From assembly GCF_002994745.2 (NCBI RefSeq), contig NC_037092.1:69911823-69975822 (forward strand): a stretch of DNA of 64,000 nucleotides. The letters run 5' to 3'. The position numbers and the translations under genes were made by a program. The notes below the pieces were generated by a model, which was not told the origin of the DNA, did no database searches, and saw only the letters and a program-made list of their open reading frames with translations. Numbering within the stretch: the stretch's first letter is position 1; every line of letters begins with the position of its first letter. Source of the stretch: Rosa chinensis. Lineage: Eukaryota; Streptophyta; Magnoliopsida; Rosales; Rosaceae. Positions 1 to 11,174 of the stretch are shown here, in pieces.

Positions 1-103
1 TAAGTTAAAAATGAAGTTTTGTTATAAAAATGATTATTCTCAAGTTTTGTGATTTGTGAATTATAGTTGGTATTAGTGGCATTCCTGAGAAGATGATTAC
101 ATA

Positions 104-109
<6 letters not shown>

Positions 110-136
<27 letters not shown>
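110..136. repeat. (AT)n microsatellite
   Basis: Uninterrupted AT dinucleotide run just left of the foldback element. A second run lies on the other side at 531-566. Confidence 0.9.
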
Positions 137-140
<4 letters not shown>

Positions 141-520
141 CCAGAGCGAGGCCTTGCTCTGAAATTAAAGTGCGAGGTTAGAGTTTAGGGTCACTTTTTG
201 ATCTCATATCTACATCTTGACCGTTCATTTTTAGGGTACTAATGTATAGATTATCTCTGCAAATTTTCAGCCAAATTGATGATCTTTAAGGTATCTAACT
301 CGCTTAAACCAATGGATGAACTGAATCTATACAACCTGAACCGTACCAGCTTTAAGGCAGATAACAGTGCCTTAACAACCATCAATTTGGCTGAAATTTT
401 GCATAGATGATCTATACATTAGTACCTAAAAATTGAACGGTCGAGATGTGGATATGCGACCAAAAAGTGACCCTAAACTCTAAAAGAGCACTTTAATTTT
501 AGAGCGAGGCCTTGCTCTGG
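141..520. mobile_element. Foldback-type MITE (about 380 bp, long inverted repeat)
   Basis: The two halves are near-complete inverted copies of each other over about 150 bases. The outer end is agagcgaggccttgctct at 143-160 and again at 501-518 (itself almost a palindrome). Inner matching blocks include gagtttagggtcacttttt against aaaaagtgaccctaaactc, and caaattgatg against catcaatttg. There is no coding capacity. The element is bracketed by AT microsatellites, consistent with insertion into an AT repeat; because the flanks are simple repeats the target duplication cannot be fixed, and the superfamily is left open. Confidence 0.75.
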
Positions 521-527
521 ATATGAT

Positions 528-530
<3 letters not shown>

Positions 531-566
<36 letters not shown>
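531..566. repeat. (AT)n microsatellite
   Basis: AT dinucleotide run directly right of the foldback element. Confidence 0.9.
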
Positions 567-568
<2 letters not shown>

Positions 569-1576
569 TGGTGGTGTGGTGTTGTGGTGAGTACAATATT
601 TGTGGTTTTATTCATGATATTGTTTTGAGACTTTACTCTTTGCGTGAAAGCAATATATTCTGAGATTGTGATTTACAGTATTAAAAGGGTATTTTGAGTT
701 GTGGTATAACATTTTTGGGTGATGTAGGACCTTTTTAAATGTTTTTTGGTCTGTGGAGACCTGGTGTCACAGTAGTGATTGAGGCAAGTATATCGAGAAC
801 CACGCCTTTGCATGACCGGGTGAGTGGTTACGATAAGTTAGAGCTCTAGTTTGTCTATCATAGTATCTCATGGGGATAACATCGATGTTACTTGCGACTC
901 ATGAATACATGTTTTTAAAAGAAAGTCTCAAGTGTAATTTTTTTTCTTATATTATCCATGAGAGACTTGGTTTTCATATTTAAATTGTGAGTTATAATTA
1001 ATATGATGTTGTCACTGTTGTGACGTGTTTTATCCTTAAGGAGTAAGGATGTCGAGTTTTGAAAAGATTTATTTTGTGATTATTTTGCTTGAGTTGGAGG
1101 GCGATTTTGTGGAGTTAAAGTTTGTTGCTTTAATTTATTCTTGAGTGGAGAAAATTTTAAGCATGTGTTGATTGAGTTATTTCATTTGAGTTTACTCATA
1201 CAAGCTTAAAAAGCTTACAGAGTTTGTTGTTGCAACCCGGTGCACTATTCGATGGTGCAGGTCGGTCAAAGCAATTTGAGACGGCAACTTGTTGTTACAG
1301 CAGTGTTAGGTTTAGGACTTATTTTTGCTTATTACTGGTCTTTCTAGTATGCTTTTTATGAGCGTTTACATATTACTTTGATGTTTTCAAATTATTATGT
1401 AAACTCTTTGTAATATAATATGTGACTCTAGAGAACGAGTCGGTATTGACATTTGTGGGCTCGGTGTGTTTTATTGCTTAGATTAAATGAAAAAAATTTC
1501 TAAAGTATTTTGGGCGAGTTGTTGAGTTATCAAGTTTCATATTTTAATTTCTTTATTCGAAATTTGGGGTGTGACA

Positions 1577-1957
1577 AAAAAGCAACTACCTGGAAAAACT
1601 ATGCGGTACAATTTATCAAATAGATTTTATCATCTTTGTTCTAAGAAGTTGATTATTTTCAATTTTTTTTTGCATATTTCGTATTTAATTTACTGCTTTC
1701 AGGGTATTCTAGAGCAAAAGACCGACAATGAGATACATAAAGGAAATAGCGGAAGATAAGAATTTTGTAAAAGTAAAATTGAGATGGAATTGGTCTACTC
1801 ATTTCATTTCATAGTCCCTTTATATAGGGATAGAATTACAACGGAAATATCGATTACATTAATGATACTAAATACTGATTGAGATGTGATTATAATTCAT
1901 TGATTTCCTCCTCGTTAGTTGCTTTGACGAAGGCATATAATGTGTTTTTCCTTTAAC
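1577..1957 (-). mobile_element. Approximate 3' LTR region of degenerate copia element 1
   Basis: Read on the minus strand, the copia coding remnants at 2165-3637 run towards this stretch, so an LTR is expected here. The inner edge is probably ...ctttaaca at 1950-1957, directly followed by cactccccctt. The same arrangement (LTR end, then cactccccctt) occurs at 53632 in the related copia element. The outer edge is not clear. A TATA-like tttatatagg lies at 1810-1819. Confidence 0.45.
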
Positions 1958-2164
1958 ACTCCCCCTTGTGCCAAGTCAAAGATCAAATGGTGCATGAGTT
2001 GTTGCCTCACTAAAAACCTTGCCAAGTAAAAACAAAAACCCTGTGGGACAAAAACTACACCTTGGTCGAAGGAAAAGAGCACTACGCACCTTCTACATTT
2101 GAGGATGACATGTGTGTGTTAGACTCCCCCTGATGTCTACACCTCCTCCTGATACTTGCATTAA

Positions 2165-3637
2165 TCAAGGGAGCTTGGAAAGACTTCGCATTTCTATGTT
2201 TTTCACATGTTTCTCAAATGTGGCCTTGGGCAATGATTTGGCAAACAAATCTGTCACATTCTCCTTAGACCTTACTTGATTCACTTGAATCTTGAGGAGA
2301 GCATGTTGTTGCTGATTGTAGAACAACTTTGGCGATATGTGTTTTGTGTTATCACCCTTAATATAACCTAGCTTCATCTGTTCGATGCAAGCTGCATTGT
2401 CTTCATAAATGCAAGTAGGCTCTTCAGTGGTAGAACTCAAACAACTTGTCCCTCGAATGTGTGAAATGATAGTTCTTGACCATTGACACTCACGAACCGC
2501 CTCATGTAGAGCAATAATCTCTGAGTGGTTCGAGGAGGTAGCCACAAGGGTTTGCTTGGTTGATCTCCAAAATATCGCCTTGTTCCCAATAGTAAATACA
2601 TAACTAGTTTAGGAATAACCAATTTGGGAACGACCTTTATGTGGGTCAGAGAGGTACCCAGCATTAGCAAAACCAACCAAAACGTCATTTGGCTTTTCGG
2701 TGTAGTGAGTGGCGCTTTCACCATCAACATTTCCTTTAGAGATTGCAGTTCCATCTGCAGTCCTTCTTGTCTCTCTGTAGAGAAAGAACAGTCCCAAGTC
2801 AATGGTTCCTTTTTAGGTATCGGAAATTGTTCTTGATACCATTTCAGTGATGCTGCGTTGGCGCTGAGCTAAATCTAGCTAACAAGTTCACTGAGAATGC
2901 AATGTCTGGTCGAGTACATTGGGCTATACAATATGCTCATATTGCACTTAGATAGAGAATTTCAGCTCCCAACACCTCTTCATCATCTTCCTTTGGACGA
3001 AATGGATCTTTCTTTGCATCCAAGTTTCGACCGATCATGGGAGTGCTAACAGGATGCGCTTTGTCCATGTTAAATTGCCTGACTTTTGGACATACGCAGA
3101 CTGGTGGAATAGTATTCCACAAACTCGGTGTTCTAGTTCAAGGCCTAGACAGAATCGAGTTTTCCCAAGATCCTTCATCTTAATTTAGATTTCAAATAGC
3201 TCGCGGTTTCTCTTTTTTCATCAAGAGTACCTATTATGTTCATATCATCGACATATACTGCTACAATTGCAAATCCAGAACTTGTTTTCTTTATGAATAC
3301 GCAGGGGCATAATTCATCATTCTTATATCCCTTCCCAATCAAGTAGTCACTTAGACAGGTATACCAAATCCGCGGATTGTTTCAATCCGTAAAGTAAGCG
3401 TTTCAACCTAATTGCAAACACACTCCATGGTTTAGAATCACTTGACTTGGGTAATGTAAGACCATCAGGTATATATATATCTCTGAATCTAGATCCTCAT
3501 AGAGATATGCAGTAACCACATCCATGAGCTGCATTTCCAGTCCTTCAGAAACTACTAAGCTAACTAAGTAGCAGAACGTTATAACGTCCATTACGGGAGA
3601 GTATGTCTCCTCATAGTCAATTCCAAGGCGTTGTGAG
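2165..3637 (-). pseudogene. Ty1/copia pol remnant: reverse transcriptase and RNase H (3' part of copia element 1)
   Basis: Broken minus-strand reading frames match copia polyprotein. 3403-3591 carries the RT stretch MDVITFCYLVSLVV and LMDVVTAYLY; 2165-2545 carries the RNase H end, with SEIIALHEAVREC, YEDNAACIEQ and TKHISPKLFY. Several frameshifts and stops separate them, so no polyprotein can be made. At 3637 the RT sequence stops abruptly at the target duplication gtgag of the Tat element and resumes at 17217. It is therefore the downstream half of a copia element split by a later insertion. Confidence 0.85.
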
Positions 3638-4151
3638 TGTTGATGTTTAAAGTTCAGCGGTAGCTAAACCTCTACTAACGCTGGTTTGATTGAGTGGACC
3701 GCAGCCAATGATACTCAGGGTTCTTGCTACCTATCAAGTAAAATACAGAGGGCGTCAAAGGGAGACAGCGCATGGCGATCTTCTCTTCTCTGATGCCTAA
3801 GTTAGTCAATGTATTTATGTTGACAAAGTAACAATATGTAAGTATTGAATGCGTGATCAATGAGGAGAGAGGAGAGAACCTTTTATAGGTAAGGAGGGAA
3901 CTGATCTTCTCCATGTTTTCGATGTGGGACTGATGTGCTTCAGTCCCCAGCTTCTGAAGCTACTGATGCCAAATTGGCATGGCGCGTTGAGTCACGTCAG
4001 CAGCGATCCGGATGCTAGCCGGGGCTCGGGCGATAGCCTGTTTGGCTGTGTTTCTGTAGGTCACTCCTTTGCCTGGAGTTGGTACTGCTAGTGGTAGCAT
4101 GAGCGTGGCTCATTATAGCTAATTATGCTTGTGAATGCCTATGTAAGTACA
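3638..4151 (-). repeat. 3' LTR of Tat element 1
   Basis: 514 bp, tgttgatg...agtaca. It is flanked on the left by gtgag, the same five bases that follow the other LTR. A TATA-like motif (ctataaaagg on the minus strand, about 3882-3891) is the probable LTR promoter core. Confidence 0.93.
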
Positions 4152-5888
4152 AGTCCCCAATCAAGGAGGGTAATCTTGATTGGGGAGTTGCCTAGCTGTT
4201 CGAAGCATTGCTTCCTCTAGTCTTGCAAAGCATAATTAGCGTCAGTGCATTGTCAACCATGGACTTACTGAGAAAACGCTTTATACCCTTCCGGGTGGGC
4301 CCCTGCTAGGACCCCTAGGGAGTCCCCCACTCCCCGGCTAAGATAGACCTCCGTTTGGACGGTGTATTGTTTATTGAGGGGAGCTGAGTTGAGCAGAGGG
4401 TGTTGGGTAGCGAAACCAATCTTTGATACCCAATTGGCGGGGGTTAACATGCCTGATCAGGGCCGTCTAAGACTGTTGACCTGTCCCTCTACTTGTCCCA
4501 GAGGATCATGTTTTGACTGTAACGCCGCGTGGCTGTCGTTGTCAAAGTGAGGCGTTGCCTTAGGGATTGCCATTGACAGATGTCCCTCCACTGATATCCA
4601 GTGATCGGAGTTGTCGCTAGAGGATGCCTGTCGGCTTGACCAGTGCATGGAGTAATGGTTAGCGGTGTTGGCCTCCTTTGCGAGGTATAGGGAGGAGTTT
4701 TGCTAGTGGAGTTGTGCATAGCAGAGACCATCTCGCCTGCGAGAGAAAGGGAGAAGTTCCGCTAGGGGAGTTGCGCTTAGCGGACACTATCTCGCCTGCG
4801 AGAGAAAGGGAGAAGTTCCGCTGGCGGAGTTGCGCTAATCGGAGACTATCTCGCTTGCAAGGTAGAAAGGGAGAAGTTCTGCTGGTGGGGTTGTGCCTAG
4901 TGGAGACTATCTCACTTGCAAGATGGAAAGGGAGAAGTGCCGCTAGAGGAGTTGCGCCTAGCAGAGACTATCTCGCTTGCAAGGTAGAAAGGGAGAACTG
5001 CCGCTGGCGGAGATGCGCCTAGCTGAGACTATCTCGCTTGCAAGGTAGAAAGGGAGAAGTTCGGCTGGAGGAGTTGCCCCTAGAGGAGACTATCTCGCCA
5101 AGTGTTCCGATGGTTGATTTTCTTTTTTCGATAGTTATCTTGGACAGGCGCTTCTTCTGATGGTGCCTGACATGTGGCGTACATGTATTGGATTAGCGTG
5201 CGCGATAACGTCTCTTCAGTACACCCGTCACCTTGTCATTAATGTGAGTAATTATTGATTTTGTAACCTAGGCGTCACCTCGGTTAATCCGGAGAGTAAG
5301 TGCGCTTGTGGGGTACTTGTACGGTTGTGGTACGATGTCCTTTTTCAGCGGACAGCCGAGATTAACTTGATGTGGACATAAAATGGGGGGAAATCTGTAG
5401 GTTTGACACTTTGTAACTTTTGCTTGTTATCGTCGTCTTCAAGCTTGGCCCTCTGTTCTGAGAAGTAGACTGCCAGTATTTCGTGAAGTTGTTGATCGTT
5501 GAAGCACGAAGGTTATCTGAAGTAGAGACACACCTTTGATTTCGCCACAGCCTTCATCTCTCAGGTTGGTACCCCGAATCTTACCCCTGTTCCATTTAAT
5601 TTGTGTTTGGTTTCGTCGATTTTTTGGGTTTTCGATTTGGGGTGCTCTGTTCTTTTTGACATGGTATGAGGGTGTGAAGTGGGTTGTGGGGGTGATTTTT
5701 GGTGTTTGATAGCGAGATGGGGTTTTAGGGATTTTCTAGATGGTCGAATCTGGGATGACTGTATGAATGTGTTGTGTTCTTGTTTTGGTAGTTTCTGGGA
5801 AATTGTTCTTAATGTTCTTGGGTAAAACTGACATAGGGATAGCCTAGATCTTGTATGCACTGACTGGCTTTGGGTTTTAGGGTTTGGG
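4152..5888. other. Non-coding 3' region of Tat element 1 between LTR and antisense gene
   Basis: No supportable gene. It holds a 59-61-bp tandem repeat (4678-5099). The stretch just upstream of 5889 would be the 5' leader or promoter of the plus-strand antisense gene; no promoter motif there is convincing. Short reading frames in both directions cross the repeat and are frame-accidental. Confidence 0.6.
4678..5099. repeat. Tandem repeat, about 7 units of 59-61 bp
   Basis: Units share the core aaagggagaagttccgct, then gagttgcgc, then gagactatctcgc. Unit starts are at about 4678, 4741, 4800, 4859, 4920, 4981 and 5042. Spacing is 59, 59, 61, 61, 61 after the first unit, so the period is not a multiple of three and the repeat is unlikely to be coding. 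Tandem repeats in the region between pol and the 3' LTR are a known habit of Tat-lineage elements. Confidence 0.92.
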
Positions 5889-7280
5889 ATGGCTAGTGTC
5901 GTAGAGATTTCTAGCAGTGAGGATTCCGGGTCTAACGTGTTGCTCAATGTGGCGAATAGGGTGTTTATTGCCTCGTTGCGTCCATCTATCCCTGCAGGAA
6001 TCTCACTGCCGAACCGCTAGACATCGTGCCGCTATAGGCCATACCCCGGGAAGTTGGCATGGGTCGCGCTGGTCTCCTTGAGAGTTCTAGGGTGAGAGAG
6101 GATGTCGCCACTCATGATAGGTGGGAGGAGAGGTTGGCGAGCAACAGTGTTGCGAGCGGCTCCGGTGGTGGGAAGAAGGAGACTGGTGGGGAAGAAGTTG
6201 AGTCTGCGTGGGTTATCAGTGACAGCACAGCAGTCGATGCGGCTGGAGGACCGATAACGGTGGCCGCCGTTGATAGTGTGAAGCGGGTGTTCCGCCTGCC
6301 GGGTGTGGTGTAGCTGCGACCACCGCTGAAGGACTAAAGAGCGTCAATCCTACCAGCAGGGCACGCCACCGTGCATGAGGCGATCTTCTGCCAGGGAGTT
6401 ACATTCCCGCTATTGCCCAACCTCCAAATCCTGGTTTGCGAGTTTGGCATCGCCTTTGGGAAAATTTGCCCTAACATGTGGCGGTTACTAATGGTGCTCA
6501 ATTCGCTATGGCGCCTGAGTGGTTGCGAGGGTCCAATTGTGGCCAAGGTGCTGCACTTCTACAAGTTGGTGTACGTGAAGCGCCAAGGATACAGCGGGCA
6601 AGTGAATTTGAGCCGCCGCCAGGGAGCGCCGAAGCTGATCGAAAATTTAAAGGATTCTATGTCACCCTGGCAGGGGACCTATTGTGTTGCCACCGTCGGA
6701 TGGGAATACTAGGCCGGGTCCAACGATGGAGAGCCGACCTTCAGGATTAAGTCGGAATTCCAACCTATCTGAGGTTGTCAGTCTGCCGCCTGCGAGAGTT
6801 GATTTTTGTTTGCGTAATTGTTATACTGACCAGTTAGTTTTTTTTTTTTTCGGTAGCGGGGCTGCGCTATAGCTTAACGCACGACTAAGAGTGCCGCTTG
6901 GCAAGGATCTGCGGTTGCTGGCAGAACCGCAATTTCCTAGATCTTTGCTTACTTACCGGGTGGGAGCTGTTGGTCGATCAACAGTTGACACGAGCCCTTG
7001 GTAAGTAACTTTCACTGACAAGTGTTTGTCTGGTTATCGTAGGGCTAACTCGCTGTTTTTTTTTTTTTTTTAAGATTCTCCGACGGGCAACAAAGCTAGT
7101 CCTGAGGCTTTTAAGAAAGCCATGGACCGTGCTAAGATCAATAATTTTCTGCAGAGCATGTATGCCTCCGGGCTGGCTGCCCAGCATACAGTTGTGGACC
7201 AGGAGACATTAGCGGTGAGCCAGTCCGAGACGCAGGTGGTGTTACTGATGCCGCTCCACTCCCACCTTGGTGTTGATGGT

Positions 7281-9365
7281 TGGTACGCTTGAATTAAGCA
7301 CACAAAATTACCCTGCAAAAGACAATTGTTAGTATAGGATAAGCGGGGATCGTTCAGTCCGGGGATTGAGGGTACTTTCACAAATTGCACTAATTGAACA
7401 AAACTATCAAAAACTAAAGAAAGAAAAGGGAAATAAAGTTGACACAAAAACTAAATGAAAGGGGGTTTAGGTTTTGAAAATGCAAGCAATAATAAAGGAA
7501 AGAAAATGTTGCAATTTTTAGGGATTCTAAATCAGATGTATGGACGTTGAGAACTTCGTAATCCACCTCTAGTTATGATCAGAGAAAGACAATTTAACCT
7601 AATCTTCAATTACAAAGGCATGTGAATTAAACCAATCAAGAACTTTAGGATCGCCGCTAAAGCCTTATTTTTCCCAAAATTACTTAGAGCCGTGAACGCA
7701 CTGCATCCTAAGCTTGCTTATATGCAATCAAGGTGTAGAACGCTACCCTATCAAATTAACTCATTAAGCACACATAAACACATTAAGCTCTTTGGAAAGT
7801 TGATTTTAGAGTACAAAACCAGTGAGGAACGCCATCCTAGCATGTATTCTATTTGTTTGATTTCACCTAACATGTAGGCTTTACTACTTTAGTGTTTTAA
7901 GACCGTGAACGCACTGCACCTTAAAACTAGCTCCTAATTACATGCTCATATTTTAGGTGATCAATCTAAGACATAAACATATAAAAGATTTTATAAAACA
8001 AAATCAAACAAAGCATTCACAAAACCTTGTAATCAAAAAAGAGATTCAAAAGCTAAAAATCCATCACATAACTAGGATTTCATACTAGTTCTCAACAAGA
8101 AAATTACTCACTCATAGTTTGGAAATCCAAAAACAAATACATATTGAATTCGAAAAGTACAAAAGGAATAAACCGTAGAGGGTAGTAGATATGACGATCT
8201 CACTTTGATTATTCTTCAAGAAAGCTTGAGGCGTCTTCAAAGTAGGAGTACGACAAGATGATGGAAGATGAATTGATGGAAGATGGAGGCTACGGCTTCT
8301 CCTTGGAGTAGGGATCTCATGAGCTATGATGAGGGGAGAGTATGGAGGTGTGGTTTCTGATTTAGGGCAGTGGATGGTGTGTATATGTGATGGAAGAGAT
8401 GTGTGAGAGAATGAGAAGAGAGGAAGTGATATCTAAGGAAAATGGAGAGGAAATGGTGAGACAAAGAGATGAAATGGATCAAGGAATGTGTTTGTTGTTT
8501 TGTGTCTTGTTTTTGCCTCTATTTATAGGCTTCCAAGCAACACTATTTGGCCTTTAAACAAATCATAATGGTTTAGGTTTGAGCACTTAAACACTTAATG
8601 GATTTGTTAGGTGAGAGCACTTAAACACTTAATGGATTTGTTAGGTGAGAGCACTTTCTGCTCCTTTATTCCTTTAATTTTTATCTCCACTAAGAACTTA
8701 GATTTAGCCTTCGACTTGTTCATATGAAATTATCCACCATGAGTGTAGATTACTGTGGTAAAATTTAAGAATTTATTTCCATGTGGTTGGGCCGGAAATG
8801 CTGCTGGACTTCTTACAGGTCCAGTTTTCCAGTTTTGCTTCTGTAGAAAATTAGACTGATTGTTTGAAGGCCTTCCACTCAAAACTAGCTCTGGAACTCT
8901 TCATAAGAAATGATCCTTGGCTTTCTAGATTGAATCTGGAAAGTTTCAAATCATTTGGAGTTCGGATGGTTAGTCTGCCACCCCTCATTTCTTGTCCAGC
9001 TCGCTTTCTCCTAGCCGAAATAGGAAAATATGCTAAAGTTGACTTTTCATTTCCATGCTTCCATCATTTTCTTTTCTTGAAACTCGCATAATCTTCCATA
9101 GTAGGCTTTATTTAGCCTCTAAATAATATATTTCAAACTTGTAGACAATATATAGCTTGAGCCACTGACATTGGCTCAATTTCTCCAAGACACGCTTTGT
9201 CAGGCCAAAATGCTCATTTTGGGTCCAAACATGTCATTTCATCATCATCTACTCCAATGTACCTAAAAAAATAGAAATTGAGTTAAAAATCGATTCGTTA
9301 AGGAATTAACTAAGCAAAATGTGAGGAATTAACTATTAAAATACCACATTAAAATGCTCCTATCA
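7281..9365. mobile_element. Solo LTR, 2085 bp, inside the antisense gene
   Basis: It begins tggtacgcttg and ends ctcctatca (TG...CA). It is flanked by the 5-bp target duplication atggt at 7276-7280 and 9366-9370. Sequence on either side joins into the antisense gene. No internal coding region or second LTR is present, so this is a solo LTR left by recombination, or a very long non-autonomous terminal repeat. It contains a 34-bp tandem duplication at 8581-8648. The family is not recognised and the orientation cannot be set. Confidence 0.85.
8581..8648. repeat. 34-bp direct tandem duplication
   Basis: Two adjacent identical units starting gagcacttaaacacttaatg (8581-8614 and 8615-8648), followed by the first bases of a third (gagcac). 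Confidence 0.92.
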
Positions 9366-9700
9366 ATGGTTCTCCCGTTGTTCAGGCGGAGACTGGCGTG
9401 GGTCGTGGGTTTGCCGGCCGGAGTAGGGTCCATGCCACAACCGTGCAGCCAAAAGAGAGAGTGCCCGCTAACCGGTGAGGGTCACAGAAGGAGAAAGTGG
9501 TGCTGCCGGCGGAGTCAGTGACCATTGCGGGGCTTAAGCCGCTGAAGGGGTCGAGGCCTGCGCTGGCTGGATCCACAAGAGTTGTGCTTCAGAGGAAGCG
9601 TCGCCAGAATGACTCCGATGGCGGGGAGGAAGAAGACGACGTGGAGACCATCGGGTCCCTCTAACAGAAGAGGGCACGACAAGCTCCATCTAAGGCGCCC

Positions 9701-10705
9701 GTGGTTGCCAACCCGGAGGTGCAAGCAAGCGGGTTGGACTCGTTTGCCGCATACACGGAGTTCATGACCGATCATGAGAGGGAATTTCTTTATCACCTCT
9801 GCGAGCGGCTCGGGTTTGGCGGTTTGGAGGGGATTGTGCGCTCCACCGCCGTTAACCAATCGTCCTTCAGTTCAGCCTTTGGGCACCTCTCGGTTGGGCT
9901 GCACGAACTGTTCCAAGAGGCGTCTGAACAACCTCGGTTTGAGCGGGAGATTAGGGAGGAGGTGAAGGGCCTCCAGAGGGAGTTGGGGGAGGCTAAAGAC
10001 AGACTGGCGGATGCAGAGCGGCGGCTGACCAGAGCAGACTGTGATGCTGTGGATGCTCGTGGCAAGTTGGCCGTTGCCATTGAGCGGGACCTGGAACAGA
10101 ATGAACTAGTCTCCCAGCTAGAGCAAGATATAGCCTTGCTGAAGGATGGCGTGTCGGCCAAGGATAAGAAAGTTGAGATCCTTCAGCGAGAGACTGCCAC
10201 CAAGTCTGCTGAGGTGAAGAAGCTGGAGAATGCGGTCGCTCGTCTGGGAGCTGAGGGGGATCGCGCGGCGGCCGCAGCTGTGGAGGCGTTCAAGCAGTCG
10301 GTTGAATATAAGAAGGCTGTGACTGAGGCAGCGAAGACTGGTGCCATGACCAATGTAGAACTGCTGAACCAAAAGGGCACCATCGATTGGGTCAAGGCAT
10401 CCCAGCCTGCCGGGCCGTCAAGTAAGAATGCACCGCCCGTGAGGGATGTGGTTTCCGCTGAGACTGAAGGTGCCCGCTCATGTAGTGGTGAGAGTGGTAT
10501 GCTTCCGGCGGAAGATTCTCAGCGGACCCCTCCTCCTACTCAGTCCAAGGTCTCCCGTGTTGGCTTTTTGGCTGCCCACACCCGAGAGGATGGTACCGTT
10601 ATAACGCCGAGTCTTGTCGCCCGTGGGTCCGATCAGACAAGCCGTCAGTCCGAGCAACAACCGCCGCCGGAGGGCGAGACTGCCGCTGATGCCCCTCAGG
10701 CATGA
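9701..10705 (+). CDS. Open 3' portion of the antisense gene (334 codons, coiled coil)
   Basis: This is the longest uninterrupted part of the antisense gene and is listed separately because it could still be translated. After an N-terminal globular stretch (residues 1-80, HLCERLGFGGLEGIV), residues about 85-215 are rich in E, K, R, A and L with heptad-like spacing, suggesting a coiled coil. The C-terminal 100 residues are Pro/Ser/Gly-rich and disordered in character. The ATG at 9701 is only the first methionine of the open frame; upstream frame (KRARQAPSKAPVVANPEV) continues back to a stop at 9662-9664. The stop at 10703 is homologous to the one at 63874 in the other Tat element. Confidence 0.55.
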   Translation: MVANPEVQASGLDSFAAYTEFMTDHEREFLYHLCERLGFGGLEGIVRSTAVNQSSFSSAFGHLSVGLHELFQEASEQPRFEREIREEVKGLQRELGEAKDRLADAERRLTRADCDAVDARGKLAVAIERDLEQNELVSQLEQDIALLKDGVSAKDKKVEILQRETATKSAEVKKLENAVARLGAEGDRAAAAAVEAFKQSVEYKKAVTEAAKTGAMTNVELLNQKGTIDWVKASQPAGPSSKNAPPVRDVVSAETEGARSCSGESGMLPAEDSQRTPPPTQSKVSRVGFLAAHTREDGTVITPSLVARGSDQTSRQSEQQPPPEGETAADAPQA

Positions 10706-11174
10706 AGATAACTTCCCCACCTAAAGTATTGCCGCTGAGGCCTTTGTCTTTTGCTTCCGTTTTTTTTTTTTTTACGCCGCTACGGTTTGTTGTAAGTGAA
10801 CAATATTTTTGGGCGGGGAGTTCCTACCCTTAATACAAAATTGGTATTTTGCTAAGTGTGGATGTGTTTGCTGTTTGCGATGTTTGCATTTTTACGAACC
10901 GCTAGAGCTTTGACTGTTGTTTTGTGACTCACTGAAACATTAAAGGGATTAAAATTGTTCCAAGTACACGACGTAGCGGACGTAGTCCGCCGAATATTGT
11001 TGGCGTTGCCAGTTGATTCTTGTGTTTGCACTTGGCGACAATGGTTTGAATAATTCCTCATTTCATTGACAGCTGTTATGTCAGCGTTTACAAAAACCCG
11101 TTGGGTAGCTTCCCTTAGCTAAATATTGAGTCAAAAATTTAGCTAAGTCAAGATGCTCTAGGGTAGCAGCATGA
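10706..11174. other. Convergent 3' ends of antisense gene and pol
   Basis: Non-coding stretch between the stop of the plus-strand antisense gene (10703-10705) and the stop of minus-strand pol (11175-11177). The bases near pol (for example tagctaaatattgagtcaaaa) recur in the same place in the other Tat element (63470-63500). Confidence 0.6.

Larger units (their letters stand above)
1..1576 (-). mobile_element. Probable partial LTR of a Ty3/gypsy-type element, with a MITE inside
   Basis: No coding sequence is visible. The right edge reads ggggtgtgaca at 1566-1576; on the minus strand this is TGTCACACCCC, the usual 5' start of many plant Ty3/gypsy (Tekay/Del-like) LTRs. The left boundary lies outside the window or is not recognisable. 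A foldback MITE (141-520) sits inside. The assignment rests on the terminal motif and the lack of genes, so it is tentative; a solo LTR or a 5' LTR would both fit. Confidence 0.4.
5889..10705 (+). pseudogene. Antisense extra gene of Tat element 1 (Transposase_28 / putative gypsy-type transposon protein), broken
   Basis: It is oriented opposite to gag-pol, between integrase and the 3' LTR. The likely start is ATG at 5889 (MASVVEISSSEDSGSN). The Transposase_28 (PF04195) pattern is seen at about 6330-6690: ILPAGHATVHEAIFCQGVTF, PLLPNLQILVCEFGI, CPNMWRLLMVLNSLWRLSG. A second part after a T-rich tract (from about 7075) reads PTGNKASPEAFKKAMDRAK. The last open part, 9701-10705, has DHEREFLYHLCERLGFGG and then an alpha-helical, charged coiled-coil stretch (roughly residues 85-215 of that frame), and ends GSDQTSRQSEQQPPPEGE...APQA. 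Stops at 6016-6018 and 6311-6313, further stops before 9701, and the 2085-bp solo LTR at 7281-9365 destroy it; some gaps may be introns (for example 6770-7075). The biochemical role of the family is unknown. The same gene end is present, also antisense, at 63874-64000. Confidence 0.8.

Noticed and set aside
4678..5022. 114-codon plus-strand frame with repeated Arg/Glu-rich pattern
   Set aside because: It runs through the tandem repeat, whose period is not a multiple of three; repeated residues are a by-product.
4678..5099. CRISPR-like array
   Set aside because: Units are contiguous diverged tandem repeats without unique spacers, in plant nuclear DNA.
5561..5947. 128-codon minus-strand frame near the antisense gene start
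   Set aside because: Low-complexity Ser/Thr/Pro composition, overlaps the more convincing plus-strand start at 5889.
9793..10372. Minus-strand Ser-rich frames opposite the antisense gene
   Set aside because: Shadows; the plus frame has family matches and the longer opening.
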